A model generated the notes under the pieces. The model did not search any database, had not been told where the DNA came from, and saw nothing but the letters and a program-made list of their open reading frames with translations. 15,323 bases of DNA. Source: an uncultured Dechloromonas sp. GTDB lineage: Bacteria > Pseudomonadota > Gammaproteobacteria > Burkholderiales > Rhodocyclaceae. Position 1 is the first letter of the stretch. Each line of letters starts with the position of its first letter. The DNA is taken from NCBI GenBank assembly GCA_946477505.1, contig CAMKYP010000037.1, positions 1 to 15,323 on the forward strand, given 5' to 3'. Below are positions 1 through 7,739 of this stretch, piece after piece. A program made the translations under genes and the position numbers.

Positions 1-9
1 TCATCGCTT

Positions 10-654
10 TTATGACGACCTACCAGTAAATGGCCGGTTGTTCAGAGAGTCCTGAAAGAAATCCAGGGAGTGCGCCACCATGTAGCCAGACTGGAAAAGC
101 CCAACGACTATTGTTGCCACCACCAGCAACAGTGCATGTCCTCGCCAGTCATCTTTAGAAAAAAACAGCGCTGCCACAGCAAAAACCAGGTAGGTGTAGA
201 ACTCTGCGCTGATCGAGGAGGCGACGGGATTCCAGCCACCACAAAAGAACACTTGGGCCAAGAACAGGTTGGATACGATGGAGCAAACCGAACGAGCCCC
301 TGCAAAGGGGGCTTCTGCAGAAGCGCCATACCACCCTGAGAGTGCGAGTTTGACGATTTCCAGAGAAATGAGAAACGCCAGAACGGTCACATGTAGAGGC
401 CAGAGTCTCGCAAATCGCTTCAACATGAACCCACGAATATCACCGAGACCACCTATCTGACCTCGATAATTAAAGCTGATGACAAAGCCGCTCAGCACGA
501 AAAAGAAATCGACGAACAAACCGCTGCGTCGCACGAAATCAATCTCGTAGAAATAACCAAAGCCCGGAAAATGCAGCAGCGCGACCAGTAACGCGCACAC
601 ACCCCGCCACCCATCAAGGGCAGCAAATATGTGCTTGCTGTCATTTGAAAACAT
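10..654 (-). CDS. Acyltransferase-3 family membrane protein, truncated or frameshifted at its C-terminal side
   Basis: This gene encodes a membrane O-acyltransferase of the acyltransferase-3 (OafA-like) family, which typically moves acetyl or other acyl groups onto surface sugars. Visible signatures are DGWRG near residue 14, a histidine at 28 at the end of the first hydrophobic helix, FFVLSGFVIS at 51-60, RFARLWPLH at 80-88 and SAEFYTYL at 149-156, spread over several hydrophobic helices. The ATG at 652-654 has an AGGGA ribosome site seven bases upstream. A TAA at 10-12 closes the frame after 214 residues, whereas family members usually have about 340-400 residues and 10-11 helices, so the last helices are missing in this frame. 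The +1 frame stays open to the window edge, so a frameshift is as possible as a real truncation. It follows the glycosyltransferase after an 85-base gap and probably decorates the same polysaccharide. Confidence 0.72.
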   Translation of the reverse strand: MFSNDSKHIFAALDGWRGVCALLVALLHFPGFGYFYEIDFVRRSGLFVDFFFVLSGFVISFNYRGQIGGLGDIRGFMLKRFARLWPLHVTVLAFLISLEIVKLALSGWYGASAEAPFAGARSVCSIVSNLFLAQVFFCGGWNPVASSISAEFYTYLVFAVAALFFSKDDWRGHALLLVVATIVVGLFQSGYMVAHSLDFFQDSLNNRPFTGRSS

Positions 655-739
655 TCAAACTTCCCTAAACTTGTTTTAGTTGTTTTTCGAACGTGCGTCC
701 CCGTGAAGAAGTGCGGACGTACGGGAATTGCCCGAATCG
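655..739 (-). other. Intergenic gap with inverted repeat (arms 692-700 and 715-723)
   Basis: The 85 bases between the glycosyltransferase stop and the acyltransferase start hold nine-base arms (cgtgcgtcc and ggacgtacg on the plus strand) around a 14-base loop. As plus-strand RNA all nine positions can pair, counting one G-U. As minus-strand RNA, the direction of the genes, one A-C mismatch remains. No T-run follows on either strand, so it is not a typical intrinsic terminator. It may be an attenuator, an mRNA-stabilising fold or a remnant repeat. Confidence 0.35.
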
Positions 740-1975
740 CTAAGGGATAACCTCAGAAACAATTTCATGGAGTTTTTCGGAAACACGCTCAGCGCAATAT
801 TCCTGACGAACCTGTTCGTTTCCCCAAGGTATAGAGCTTCCGGAGCGCTTTTGCTCTTTGGCGCTCATCAATGCCATTCGCAATGCCTCCGCTACCGCCT
901 CAGGATTGCGCGGATTGGCCACCTCACCGCCCATTCTCGAAATCAGCTTAGCCGAAGCGCCCGGCGGAACGATTCCAAGAATCGGCACACCGGCCCCAAG
1001 GTAATCGATCAGTTTGCTCGGCAAGAAAACACTGACGTCCTCAGGCGCATCGATCACCAGCAAAAGGTCAGCGTCCGCCATCAAGCGCAGGGATTGCCGG
1101 TACGGAACCGTAGACACGGTCTGGACCAAACCTGCAGGCAGGCTCTTGTAGGCCGAATTCATGAACATTCTGGCCGGCACATGGCCAACCAGTTCGACAC
1201 GTACCCCTTCCAGCAAGGAAGGACTTTCGCGGTTGAGGATTGCCAGCGCCTTGAACAGGGGCAAAGGGGAACGATTGCCGTAGAAATTGCCCAGATAGCG
1301 CAAAGCAATCGCATCATCGCCCTCTCGCTGGCGCTCACCGTAGAGCGCAGGCTCGAAGCCGTGCGGCAGAACCCGTGCCTTGGCGCGCCACTCATCGGGA
1401 TACTTGCGCATGACCAGATCGAGGGTTTCCTGCGACGTAAAGATCACCCGATCGGCATGGCGGACAACCTGCGCCTCGTAGCGACGATTCAGGAAATTCG
1501 CCAGCGGAAAACGACGACGAAACGGATTGTCCGACCACGGATCGCTGAAGTGTGCCACCCAAGGCAAGGCCAGTTTCTGCTTCAGTCTTAATCCCAGCAG
1601 ATGATCGGACATCGGTTCGCCGAAGGTCAGCAACGCCTGCGGCCGATCAGGATTTTCCGCGAAATGATCGAGGACAGCCTTCTCGGCATCAGGAACCCAC
1701 GACTTGAACTCGTCCGGTGAGCGTGCATATAACGGCATGCCATAAACCGCGAGTCGATGTGCCCACCCGGACAAGCGTGGCGTAAAGGGAACCTCCAGGC
1801 GATACGAAAGCCTGCTTTCGAAATCTGGATAGCAATCCAGTCCGGATGCAAACTGATGCACTTGGCCACAAACGACTCCGATACGAGCCGGCAGGTTATG
1901 GAGCATGCGCCCGACCTGAATCGCTTGCGGGTACAGGTTGGGCGGCAGCATGTAGGAAACGGCTAGCAGATCCAA
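740..1975 (-). CDS. GT4-type glycosyltransferase (GT-B fold)
   Basis: This is a cytoplasmic glycosyltransferase, 411 residues long, with the two-domain GT-B layout. The N-terminal Rossmann half begins at once (DLLAVSYMLPPN at 2-13), as in family 4 enzymes that open with a strand followed by a proline-rich loop. HFSDPW at 142-147 and FTSQETLDLV at 179-188 are typical of the WbuB-like branch. The C-terminal donor-binding half carries PSKLIDYLGAGVPILGI at 319-335. Donor and acceptor cannot be read from sequence; GT4 enzymes generally use nucleotide-diphosphate sugars. I chose the TTG at 1973-1975, one base after the wecB stop, because an AGGAG at 1983-1987 sits exactly seven bases upstream and the first core strand begins there. 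The longer open frame to 2056 only reads into wecB. It is translationally coupled to wecB. Confidence 0.82.
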   Translation of the reverse strand: MDLLAVSYMLPPNLYPQAIQVGRMLHNLPARIGVVCGQVHQFASGLDCYPDFESRLSYRLEVPFTPRLSGWAHRLAVYGMPLYARSPDEFKSWVPDAEKAVLDHFAENPDRPQALLTFGEPMSDHLLGLRLKQKLALPWVAHFSDPWSDNPFRRRFPLANFLNRRYEAQVVRHADRVIFTSQETLDLVMRKYPDEWRAKARVLPHGFEPALYGERQREGDDAIALRYLGNFYGNRSPLPLFKALAILNRESPSLLEGVRVELVGHVPARMFMNSAYKSLPAGLVQTVSTVPYRQSLRLMADADLLLVIDAPEDVSVFLPSKLIDYLGAGVPILGIVPPGASAKLISRMGGEVANPRNPEAVAEALRMALMSAKEQKRSGSSIPWGNEQVRQEYCAERVSEKLHEIVSEVIP

Positions 1976-1976
1976 A

Positions 1977-3146
1977 TCAGCGCTCCTGCTTGGCACGCAC
2001 ATAGGCGCACATCGTGTCGAGCACCCGATCCGACGCCTTGCCGTCACCATAAACATCGCACCCCTGCTCTGGCTGCGCCCAGGCGCCGCTCAAGGCATCG
2101 GCGACATCGCTGAGAATCTTCTGTTTGTCAGTTCCCGCCAACCGGATCAGGCCAGTCTCCAGGCCCTCCATGCGCTCGGTAACATCCCTCAGGACCACCA
2201 CACGCCGCCCAAGGCTTGGCGCCTCTTCCTGCACCCCACCCGAATCAGTCAGGATCAGCGACGCATTGGACATCAACGCCACGAACGGCAGATAGTCCAG
2301 CGGGTCAATCAAATAGACATTAGCACGCGATGCGCCGCCGAGCTTGGCATAGACAGTCTCGCGGACCCTCGGATTCGGATGCACAGGGTAGATGAAATCA
2401 TGGTCAGGATAACGTTCGGCCAGTTCGCCAATCGCCGCACAGATCGATTCAAATCCCGCGCCGAAGCTCTCGCGTCGGTGGCCGGTTATCAGCACGTAGG
2501 GGCGTTCATTGTCGGCTGCAGCCACCGGTACACCGGCACCGAGCAGTTCGCCACGCGCCTGGGCACGCAGGCTGCCGTCCTCGTTCAAACGCCCAGTCAG
2601 CCATTTGAGCGCATCGATCCCCGTATTGCCGGTCACCAGGACACGTTCCGGTGCAACCCCCTCGCGCAGGAGATTACTTGCTGCAGCTTCGGTGGGCGGG
2701 AAATGCAGAATGGCGATTTCCGACACCAGGCGCCGATTCATCTCTTCCGGCCAAGGCGCGTAGATGTCGCCAGTCCTCAACCCTGCTTCGACATGCGCCA
2801 CCGGGATTTTCTGATAGAAAGCGGCCAGTGCTGCCGTAAAGGTCGTCGTGGTATCGCCCTGAACGACCAGCCAATCAGGCTTCAACTGCTCCAGATGCGC
2901 CTGCAATCCGGCGAGTATCCTGACCGTTACATCGGTCAGCGTCTGCCCCGCCTGCATGACATCAAGATCGACATCCGGCTTGAGCCCGAAAATCCCCAGG
3001 ACCTTCGCCGACATTTCCCGATGCTGCCCGGTATTGCATAACACAACCTCGATATCAGGCCGACGCCTGGCGGCATGAACGAGCGGCAGGAGCTTGATAG
3101 CCTCCGGGCGTGTCCCAAGGACGACAAGAATCGAAATTTTTCTCAA
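1977..3146 (-). CDS. wecB: UDP-N-acetylglucosamine 2-epimerase, non-hydrolysing
   Basis: This cytoplasmic enzyme interconverts UDP-GlcNAc and UDP-ManNAc. It has 389 residues, close to the roughly 376 of the E. coli protein. Family motifs are intact: GTRPEAIK at 11-18, QGDTTTT at 96-102, VEAGLRT at 119-125, PEEMNR at 133-138, TGHRRES at 221-227 and DSGGVQEEA further on. D98, E120, E134 and H223 fall where the E. coli catalytic residues are expected. The start must be TTG (3144-3146): an in-frame TAA, which is the flippase stop, lies four codons upstream, no other start codon lies between, and GAGGA stands just before it. No UDP-ManNAc dehydrogenase (WecC) is in view, so the product may be used as ManNAc or oxidised by an enzyme encoded elsewhere. 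It is not the hydrolysing NeuC type and would not by itself release free ManNAc for the NeuB-like enzyme. Confidence 0.93.
   Translation of the reverse strand: MRKISILVVLGTRPEAIKLLPLVHAARRRPDIEVVLCNTGQHREMSAKVLGIFGLKPDVDLDVMQAGQTLTDVTVRILAGLQAHLEQLKPDWLVVQGDTTTTFTAALAAFYQKIPVAHVEAGLRTGDIYAPWPEEMNRRLVSEIAILHFPPTEAAASNLLREGVAPERVLVTGNTGIDALKWLTGRLNEDGSLRAQARGELLGAGVPVAAADNERPYVLITGHRRESFGAGFESICAAIGELAERYPDHDFIYPVHPNPRVRETVYAKLGGASRANVYLIDPLDYLPFVALMSNASLILTDSGGVQEEAPSLGRRVVVLRDVTERMEGLETGLIRLAGTDKQKILSDVADALSGAWAQPEQGCDVYGDGKASDRVLDTMCAYVRAKQER
1983..1987 (-). promoter_or_regulatory. Ribosome binding site deciding the TTG start of the 740-1975 glycosyltransferase
   Basis: The minus strand reads AGGAG here, followed by a seven-base spacer and TTG at 1975-1973. 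The site lies inside the end of wecB, so the two genes are coupled. The nearest ATG in frame (1949-1951) would remove the first core strand of the GT-B fold. Confidence 0.65.
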
Positions 3147-3150
3147 AACT

Positions 3151-3155
3151 TCCTC
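3151..3155 (-). promoter_or_regulatory. Ribosome binding site for wecB TTG start
   Basis: The minus strand reads GAGGA directly after the TAA of the flippase gene, four bases before the TTG at 3146-3144. The TAA is in frame with wecB, so no earlier start is possible and the TTG is well supported. Confidence 0.6.
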
Positions 3156-4616
3156 TTAGGCAATCAAGTGCCAGTAACGCTTCTTCAAAAAAACCCCTAA
3201 GGTTACTACAATCGGCACATAGACCGAAGCCGCTCCAAGAGACCTGAAGAATCCCGGGACAAAGAAAACCCCCGAGAGGTAGCGCGACGCCAGTCCAATA
3301 GTTCCCAAGAGAACAAAAATGCCGAGAAGCATGAAAAACCATCGGAGGCGAAACAAATTGCAAGTTCCACGTATCGCGACAAAAGCAAACAAACAGCCAA
3401 CAACGCTATTTAACAAAGCAAGGGAAGCCACTCCATATACACCGTAGCCAAGGTAACGAACCAGTAACCACCCAAACACGAATGTGCTGCTCAGCGTAAA
3501 TGTATAGAAAACCATAAATATCCTGTGGTTTCCTTCCATCTGAAGAAATCGCCATAAGGGATTAGCCATAGCCGTTGCGAGCATACCAATGAGACCAATC
3601 GAGAAAATATTGGCAACCATCTCGACATCAGCCTCTGTGACCTTTCCGTACTGGAACAAAACCTTTATGACATCCTCCCTCAAGGGGAGCAGGAAAGCCA
3701 CGACAGCTGACGACAGGATAGCCATCATAAGGATGAGTCCTCGAAGCCGTTTTTCTCTGTTGCTTCTTTCGGCCAGTGGAACCAGATAAGCATCCCTGAA
3801 ACTCAAGACACCTGATAGCCCCATGATCAGTTGCTGTGACACGCCCAATCCCGAGATGCCCCCAGGTGGCACATAGGAGAGCCATATCCGTTCGACTACT
3901 GATGTCATTGAGGCGTACTGCAAAGCGCCGTAATGTTGGGTTGCACGTTTAAGCAATTGCCGAAAATTGAACTGGGGATTTCGAAAAAATCCGATTCCTC
4001 CGACTAATAAGCCGCTGAAGAGAAACAATGTTGCCACCAAATAGCCAAACGCATAGCCTACCGCGATTAAACCAACTCGGTCATGCTCGAAATATATGAA
4101 GCCTATTGACCCTATCATCAGAACAAGTTCAGCAGTAAATGCCCAGCCAAATTTCCACAAACACTTGACTGCTGCAGACACTGCAAAATATGGAATACCC
4201 AATACAACCAAAGGAAGAAAATCAATGCTCAAAGACCGGAGCAACTCGGCATCACGCTCAGAAAATCCAGCCGCATAGAGCAACGACACCAATGGAAATA
4301 ACGCCAGAAAGATAACCGCTGATCCGATGGCTACTAATAGCGTGACAACCAAGTACCAACCCATGGATTGACGCAATATCGACTCACCATGCTCCTCACG
4401 GATTTTGGAGAATACGGAGGTCAAAATGCTTTCGGTAATTACATTAAGCGAGAAAACAGTGACGGCACCGATCGCATAAGCTGTCTGGTAAACATCAAGC
4501 CCTCTTGAAAAGCCAAAAAACCCGACAACCAGCGACTGTCTCAACAATCCCAAAACCTGAGCAAGGAGTGTGATCACCGAAGCAGAAAACAGAACTTTCG
4601 AAAGCTGAGGTATCAA
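3156..4616 (-). CDS. MurJ/Wzx-like polysaccharide flippase
   Basis: This is an integral inner-membrane protein of 486 residues with about 12-14 hydrophobic helices. The N-terminus (helix, then VLGLLRQ at 21-27, FFGFSRGLDVYQTAYAIG at 33-50) matches the pattern of the MurJ/MviN branch of the MOP exporters, where a conserved arginine and a DxF/DxY segment follow the first helix. In a sugar locus such a protein most likely flips the undecaprenyl-linked repeat unit to the periplasm, the Wzx role, but sequence alone cannot exclude lipid II or another lipid-linked substrate. The start is TTG at 4614-4616: an in-frame TAA lies only a few codons upstream, no ATG precedes the first helices, and the ribosome site (GGA) is weak. 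Base composition is clearly lower in GC than its neighbours (28 and 26 G+C in two hand-counted 60-base blocks, against 40 of 60 in wecB). It ends nine bases before wecB. Confidence 0.78.
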   Translation of the reverse strand: MIPQLSKVLFSASVITLLAQVLGLLRQSLVVGFFGFSRGLDVYQTAYAIGAVTVFSLNVITESILTSVFSKIREEHGESILRQSMGWYLVVTLLVAIGSAVIFLALFPLVSLLYAAGFSERDAELLRSLSIDFLPLVVLGIPYFAVSAAVKCLWKFGWAFTAELVLMIGSIGFIYFEHDRVGLIAVGYAFGYLVATLFLFSGLLVGGIGFFRNPQFNFRQLLKRATQHYGALQYASMTSVVERIWLSYVPPGGISGLGVSQQLIMGLSGVLSFRDAYLVPLAERSNREKRLRGLILMMAILSSAVVAFLLPLREDVIKVLFQYGKVTEADVEMVANIFSIGLIGMLATAMANPLWRFLQMEGNHRIFMVFYTFTLSSTFVFGWLLVRYLGYGVYGVASLALLNSVVGCLFAFVAIRGTCNLFRLRWFFMLLGIFVLLGTIGLASRYLSGVFFVPGFFRSLGAASVYVPIVVTLGVFLKKRYWHLIA

Positions 4617-4676
4617 ATCAATTCCATAACCAAGTTAACAGTAGCCAAAGGGGCACAAAAAAATGCCAGAAAACGA

Positions 4677-5750
4677 CTACTGAACGTTGTATCTGAGACA
4701 GAACAACGGAAAGGTATGCGAAGCAAATCCCTGCTTGAAATCCGCGATTGAAAGCTCTTTCTGCGACGGGAGAGGCACATCAGCGGGATAGAACCTCGGC
4801 CCGAGCTTGTACCAGCGAATATTCCGACGCTTCATCTCCTCGATCGCGTGATACTGGACAACATGACCGAGCGGCTTGTCGAACAGGTTTCGATCGTAGG
4901 CGCCGACGGCATACTCGCATTCGTCCCGTGTGACGTGAAACAATCCCCCTCCGACCATCCTGCCGGTCTCATCGCGCAAATAGACGAAAAAGGCGCCCCC
5001 AGTCGAGATTGCCTGATGCTGCGCCCCCCAACTATCGAGGGAACGCGTCGCCCTTCCGGCAACGGACAGATGCAAGCAGCGGAACTCTTCCCAAATTGCG
5101 GCGTCAGCCTGCGTTAACAGACGGACATTCCATAGCTTTCCACCAGAGGTGATCAAGGCCTTGTAGCTCTTTCTGAACCCGGCCTTGATCTCGGCCATCG
5201 AACGCGTCAGATCGACAAAGAGTTCATGACGCAACGTTGCGACAGCCCCCAACTGCATCGACTTGTCATGCCAGTCGCTCAGCCCCGATGCATCGATAAA
5301 TGATTCTGCACCTTCCCAAGCGGAAATACCGTTGTCCAGACAGAAACGATTCAGGGCAGCCAGACTCTTCGTGGTCAAACTCTTGACCGTCTTTGCCGCC
5401 AGTTGGGCAATGAACAGTGGCGGGCGCAGGGCACCACCGCTTGATCCGATCCGTAACTCGCTCTCCTTCTCTTGGGAGACACTGAGCGGCCACAGGGCGC
5501 ACGGGCGGTTGTCATGGTATAGGACAAGAGAAAGATCGCTGGTCGGCCTGGCATTGCCATTCCAGTAGCTCAGTTGGTAGTCCATCATCGCGAGGGAGTA
5601 GTCGACGGGCAAATAAGGAACGCGCGCAGCCGCTTCCTCCCACTCATCAGCACTCCCTGCCTGACGAAAAATGCCTTTCAGGTCGACCGCGTCGAGACTG
5701 GACTGAAAGGCCTCGCGAAGCCGATCGTGATGGTATTCGTTTTCAGCCAT
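4677..5750 (-). CDS. FemAB/GNAT-like acyltransferase of a sugar locus
   Basis: This 357-residue soluble protein resembles the double-GNAT FemAB-like acyl- or aminoacyltransferases. The telling part is the second half: FRKSYKALITSGGK at 192-205, EEFRCLHLSVAGRATRS at 221-237, a strand-rich segment GGAFFVYLRDETGRMVGGGL at 251-270, and AVGAYDRN with a following helix at 281-288. The first half (LVLYHDNRPCALWPLSV at 75-91) looks like a degenerate second GNAT fold. In this position it could acylate an amino group of the sugar, as PseH does in the pseudaminic acid route, or add an amino acid; the substrate is not readable. The ATG at 5748-5750 gives an eight-base overlap with the NeuB-like gene; an ATG at 5769-5771 is possible but has no better ribosome site. 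No signal peptide or membrane helix is apparent. Confidence 0.62.
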   Translation of the reverse strand: MAENEYHHDRLREAFQSSLDAVDLKGIFRQAGSADEWEEAAARVPYLPVDYSLAMMDYQLSYWNGNARPTSDLSLVLYHDNRPCALWPLSVSQEKESELRIGSSGGALRPPLFIAQLAAKTVKSLTTKSLAALNRFCLDNGISAWEGAESFIDASGLSDWHDKSMQLGAVATLRHELFVDLTRSMAEIKAGFRKSYKALITSGGKLWNVRLLTQADAAIWEEFRCLHLSVAGRATRSLDSWGAQHQAISTGGAFFVYLRDETGRMVGGGLFHVTRDECEYAVGAYDRNLFDKPLGHVVQYHAIEEMKRRNIRWYKLGPRFYPADVPLPSQKELSIADFKQGFASHTFPLFCLRYNVQ

Positions 5751-6834
5751 TGTCCCGAGGTGCCAAGTCATCCCAACGAATGGCGGCCCCGGCCTTGAGC
5801 TCCCTGTCGAGCTGACGTCCGATCAACGAATCAAGATCGTAGGGAAGAATCGCGCCGGCCGGTGCCGGACGAAGAACATCGATATCGCTGCGGGAAAGGA
5901 CAGTTCCTTTGGCCAAGTCGCGCGCGCAATACAGTGAGCGTTGCTGGACAACGACGCTGTCGCGCTCGTTGCCTTCGACACGCTTGTTCCCACACCCCAG
6001 GGCACGCTCGAGTTCGCGCGTACGATCAACCATGTCACGCCAAGTTAGCGGATTCATCGCAAACTTGTGATCGGGTCCCTCGTGTGCATTGTCGTCTGTG
6101 AAGTGCTTTTCGATGACCCGTCCACCGAGTGCCACGGCACCCAGTGTCGTGGCGAGGCCGAAGGTATGGTCGGACAGGCCAAGGACAAGCTGCGGATACA
6201 TGGCGCGATAGGTATCGAGCACCCGAAGATTGACGTAAGCATAGTTTTCCAGGCTTGCCGTGTAGTTGGTATTGCACTGCATCAGGACTATCTGGGGGTT
6301 GATGGTCAGGATGGCATCGACGGCACGCTGAACGTCGGCGATGGACGCGGCGCCGGTCGCCAGCAGCACAGGCTTGCCTTTGCGTGCGATGTACTCGAGC
6401 ATCTCAATCCAGGTAATGTCGCCAGAGCCAATCTTGTAGACATCCACGTAAGGATCGAGGTGATCGACAGACTCGAAGTCGTAAGGCGAGGAAAAGTAGT
6501 CGATGCCGACTTTGTCGCATTCCTGCTTGAGGATTGGCGTCCAATCCATCGAAATACTGTAGTCGGAATAGATTTCGAATACCGATTTCTTCCAGGTCGC
6601 CTGATGCGCCTGCTTGCCGCCGGACTGGAGATGCCTGAAACCTTTGTCGCTGACAATTTTTGCCGCCTGGAAATTCTGGAATTTGGCTGCGTCCGCACCG
6701 GCTTCCTTGGCCAGATGAATCAACTCGATTGCGCGGTCCAGGCTTCCGTCATGATTGGCAGCGATATCGGCGATGAAGTATGTCGGGTGATCATCACCGA
6801 TAACGCGATTGCCGAACTGAATATCTTTGGCCAT
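5743..6834 (-). CDS. NeuB-family nonulosonic acid synthase (sialic, legionaminic or pseudaminic type)
   Basis: NeuB-family enzymes condense phosphoenolpyruvate with an N-acyl amino-hexose to make a nine-carbon 2-keto-3-deoxy acid in the cytoplasm. The 363 residues hold a TIM barrel followed by a C-terminal SAF (antifreeze-like) domain from about 303. Motifs seen: IADIAANHDGSL at 21-32, ADAAKFQNF at 47-55, KIGSGDI at 134-140, GLSDHTFG at 219-226 and IEKHFT at 241-246. H223 and H244 match the metal ligands of the meningococcal enzyme, and R322 in LRPAPAG matches its SAF-domain substrate arginine. The start is the ATG at 6832-6834, where the family N-terminus begins, with AAGGA ten bases upstream; the frame stays open to 7122 but only reads into the reductase gene. 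It lies 13 bases after that gene. The sequence does not settle which nonulosonate is made; AANHDG and KFQNF differ from the usual NHNG and KFQ(T/S) forms. Confidence 0.88.
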   Translation of the reverse strand: MAKDIQFGNRVIGDDHPTYFIADIAANHDGSLDRAIELIHLAKEAGADAAKFQNFQAAKIVSDKGFRHLQSGGKQAHQATWKKSVFEIYSDYSISMDWTPILKQECDKVGIDYFSSPYDFESVDHLDPYVDVYKIGSGDITWIEMLEYIARKGKPVLLATGAASIADVQRAVDAILTINPQIVLMQCNTNYTASLENYAYVNLRVLDTYRAMYPQLVLGLSDHTFGLATTLGAVALGGRVIEKHFTDDNAHEGPDHKFAMNPLTWRDMVDRTRELERALGCGNKRVEGNERDSVVVQQRSLYCARDLAKGTVLSRSDIDVLRPAPAGAILPYDLDSLIGRQLDRELKAGAAIRWDDLAPRDNG

Positions 6835-6847
6835 ATGAGTCTTTTCC

Positions 6848-7732
6848 TTATCTTGGTTCCGTTGCTTTCCAGGCATCAATCGACGCTGCAACATCCGGCA
6901 AGCTGCCAACACCCAGCGCAGCCGCCAATTTTGAACTATCCAGCGCCATGTTGCGGGGACGCAATGCAGCCAATGGCTTGTCCGCCACCGAAATACTGAG
7001 CACATTGTTTGTCGGCAGGCCGTAGGCCTCCGCCACCTTGAGCGCAAACTGGTATTTCGACAGAATTTCACCACCTCCGGCGTGATACAAGCCGGTGAGC
7101 CCTGCCTTGACGCATTGTGCAACTACCCCGGCAAACAGCGGTGTAGCAATCGGTGAATACATGACATCGTGAAACATGGTCAACGGGGTTCCTTCGCGCA
7201 GGGAACGGAGAACCCACTCCCCAAAACTGACATCTCCGCCCGGCGGGCGCCAGCCAAATATGTTGGTGCGCAAGACGATGGCATCCGGACGCCGTAGCAC
7301 CAGCGACTCTGCTGCCAGCTTGGTTCGGGCATAGACATTAAGCGGGGCGACCGGATCGTTTTCGTTGTAGGGAGTTTCCTTTTGCCCATCGAAGACGGAA
7401 TCTGTCGATATATGGACCAGGCGGCTTCCGCTCAACTGGCAATATTCGACAATTTCCTCAAGCACATCGCAATTAACCCGCTGGGCCAGTACCGGATTTC
7501 GTTCGCAGGCATCGACGTTGGTCATTGCTGCCGCATGGACGATCAGATCAGGACGAACATCGTTGAGGACGGACGCCAGAACTCCTGGCACGGACAAATC
7601 TCCGGTGCGCCAGTCGATAGAGGCCTGAGCAGGACGGGCACGGGAAAAACCAGTACACGCATGCTCACCTTGGAACGACGCAATTAGCGCCGCACCGAGC
7701 ATCCCCGAAGCGCCCGTAATCAGAATCTGCAT
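6848..7732 (-). CDS. RmlD-like sugar reductase (extended short-chain dehydrogenase)
   Basis: This is an NAD(P)H-dependent reductase of the RmlD (dTDP-4-dehydrorhamnose reductase) type. At 294 residues it is close to the roughly 299 of RmlD. It shows the nucleotide-binding GASGMLG at 7-13, HAAAMTNVDACE at 66-77, STDSVFDG at 109-116 and the catalytic pair Y134/K138 in YARTK. No other dTDP-rhamnose genes (rmlA, B, C) are present, so the substrate is probably not dTDP-4-dehydrorhamnose. A keto-sugar made in this locus is the likelier target, and sugar-nucleotide versus free sugar cannot be told. It is too short to be the two-domain CapF/FnlB reductase of L-FucNAc synthesis. I chose the ATG at 7730-7732, seven bases after the aminotransferase stop, because the Rossmann strand begins there; there is no clear ribosome site, which suggests coupling. 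Confidence 0.85.
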   Translation of the reverse strand: MQILITGASGMLGAALIASFQGEHACTGFSRARPAQASIDWRTGDLSVPGVLASVLNDVRPDLIVHAAAMTNVDACERNPVLAQRVNCDVLEEIVEYCQLSGSRLVHISTDSVFDGQKETPYNENDPVAPLNVYARTKLAAESLVLRRPDAIVLRTNIFGWRPPGGDVSFGEWVLRSLREGTPLTMFHDVMYSPIATPLFAGVVAQCVKAGLTGLYHAGGGEILSKYQFALKVAEAYGLPTNNVLSISVADKPLAALRPRNMALDSSKLAAALGVGSLPDVAASIDAWKATEPR

Positions 7733-7739
7733 GGTTATG

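Noticed and set aside
728..1591. Long plus-strand open frame (287 codons) opposite the glycosyltransferase
   Set aside because: It is antisense to a well-supported GT4 gene; the product is rich in R, Q and H with no family motif, as expected of a shadow frame in GC-rich DNA.
4652..4667. Possible terminator hairpin ggca...tgcc after the FemAB-like gene
   Set aside because: Only four base pairs, with the T-run in the loop and not behind the stem.
6067..6999. Long plus-strand open frame (310 codons) opposite the NeuB-like gene
   Set aside because: Lies antisense to clear NeuB and reductase motifs; its protein shows no domain and has shadow-like composition.
6835..7122. N-terminal extension of the NeuB-like frame
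   Set aside because: The 96 extra residues only re-read the end of the reductase gene; the family N-terminus and a ribosome site fit the ATG at 6832-6834.
6848..7732. dTDP-rhamnose gene rmlD proper
   Set aside because: No rmlA, rmlB or rmlC nearby, and the gene lies between an aminotransferase and a NeuB-like synthase; only the family can be stated.
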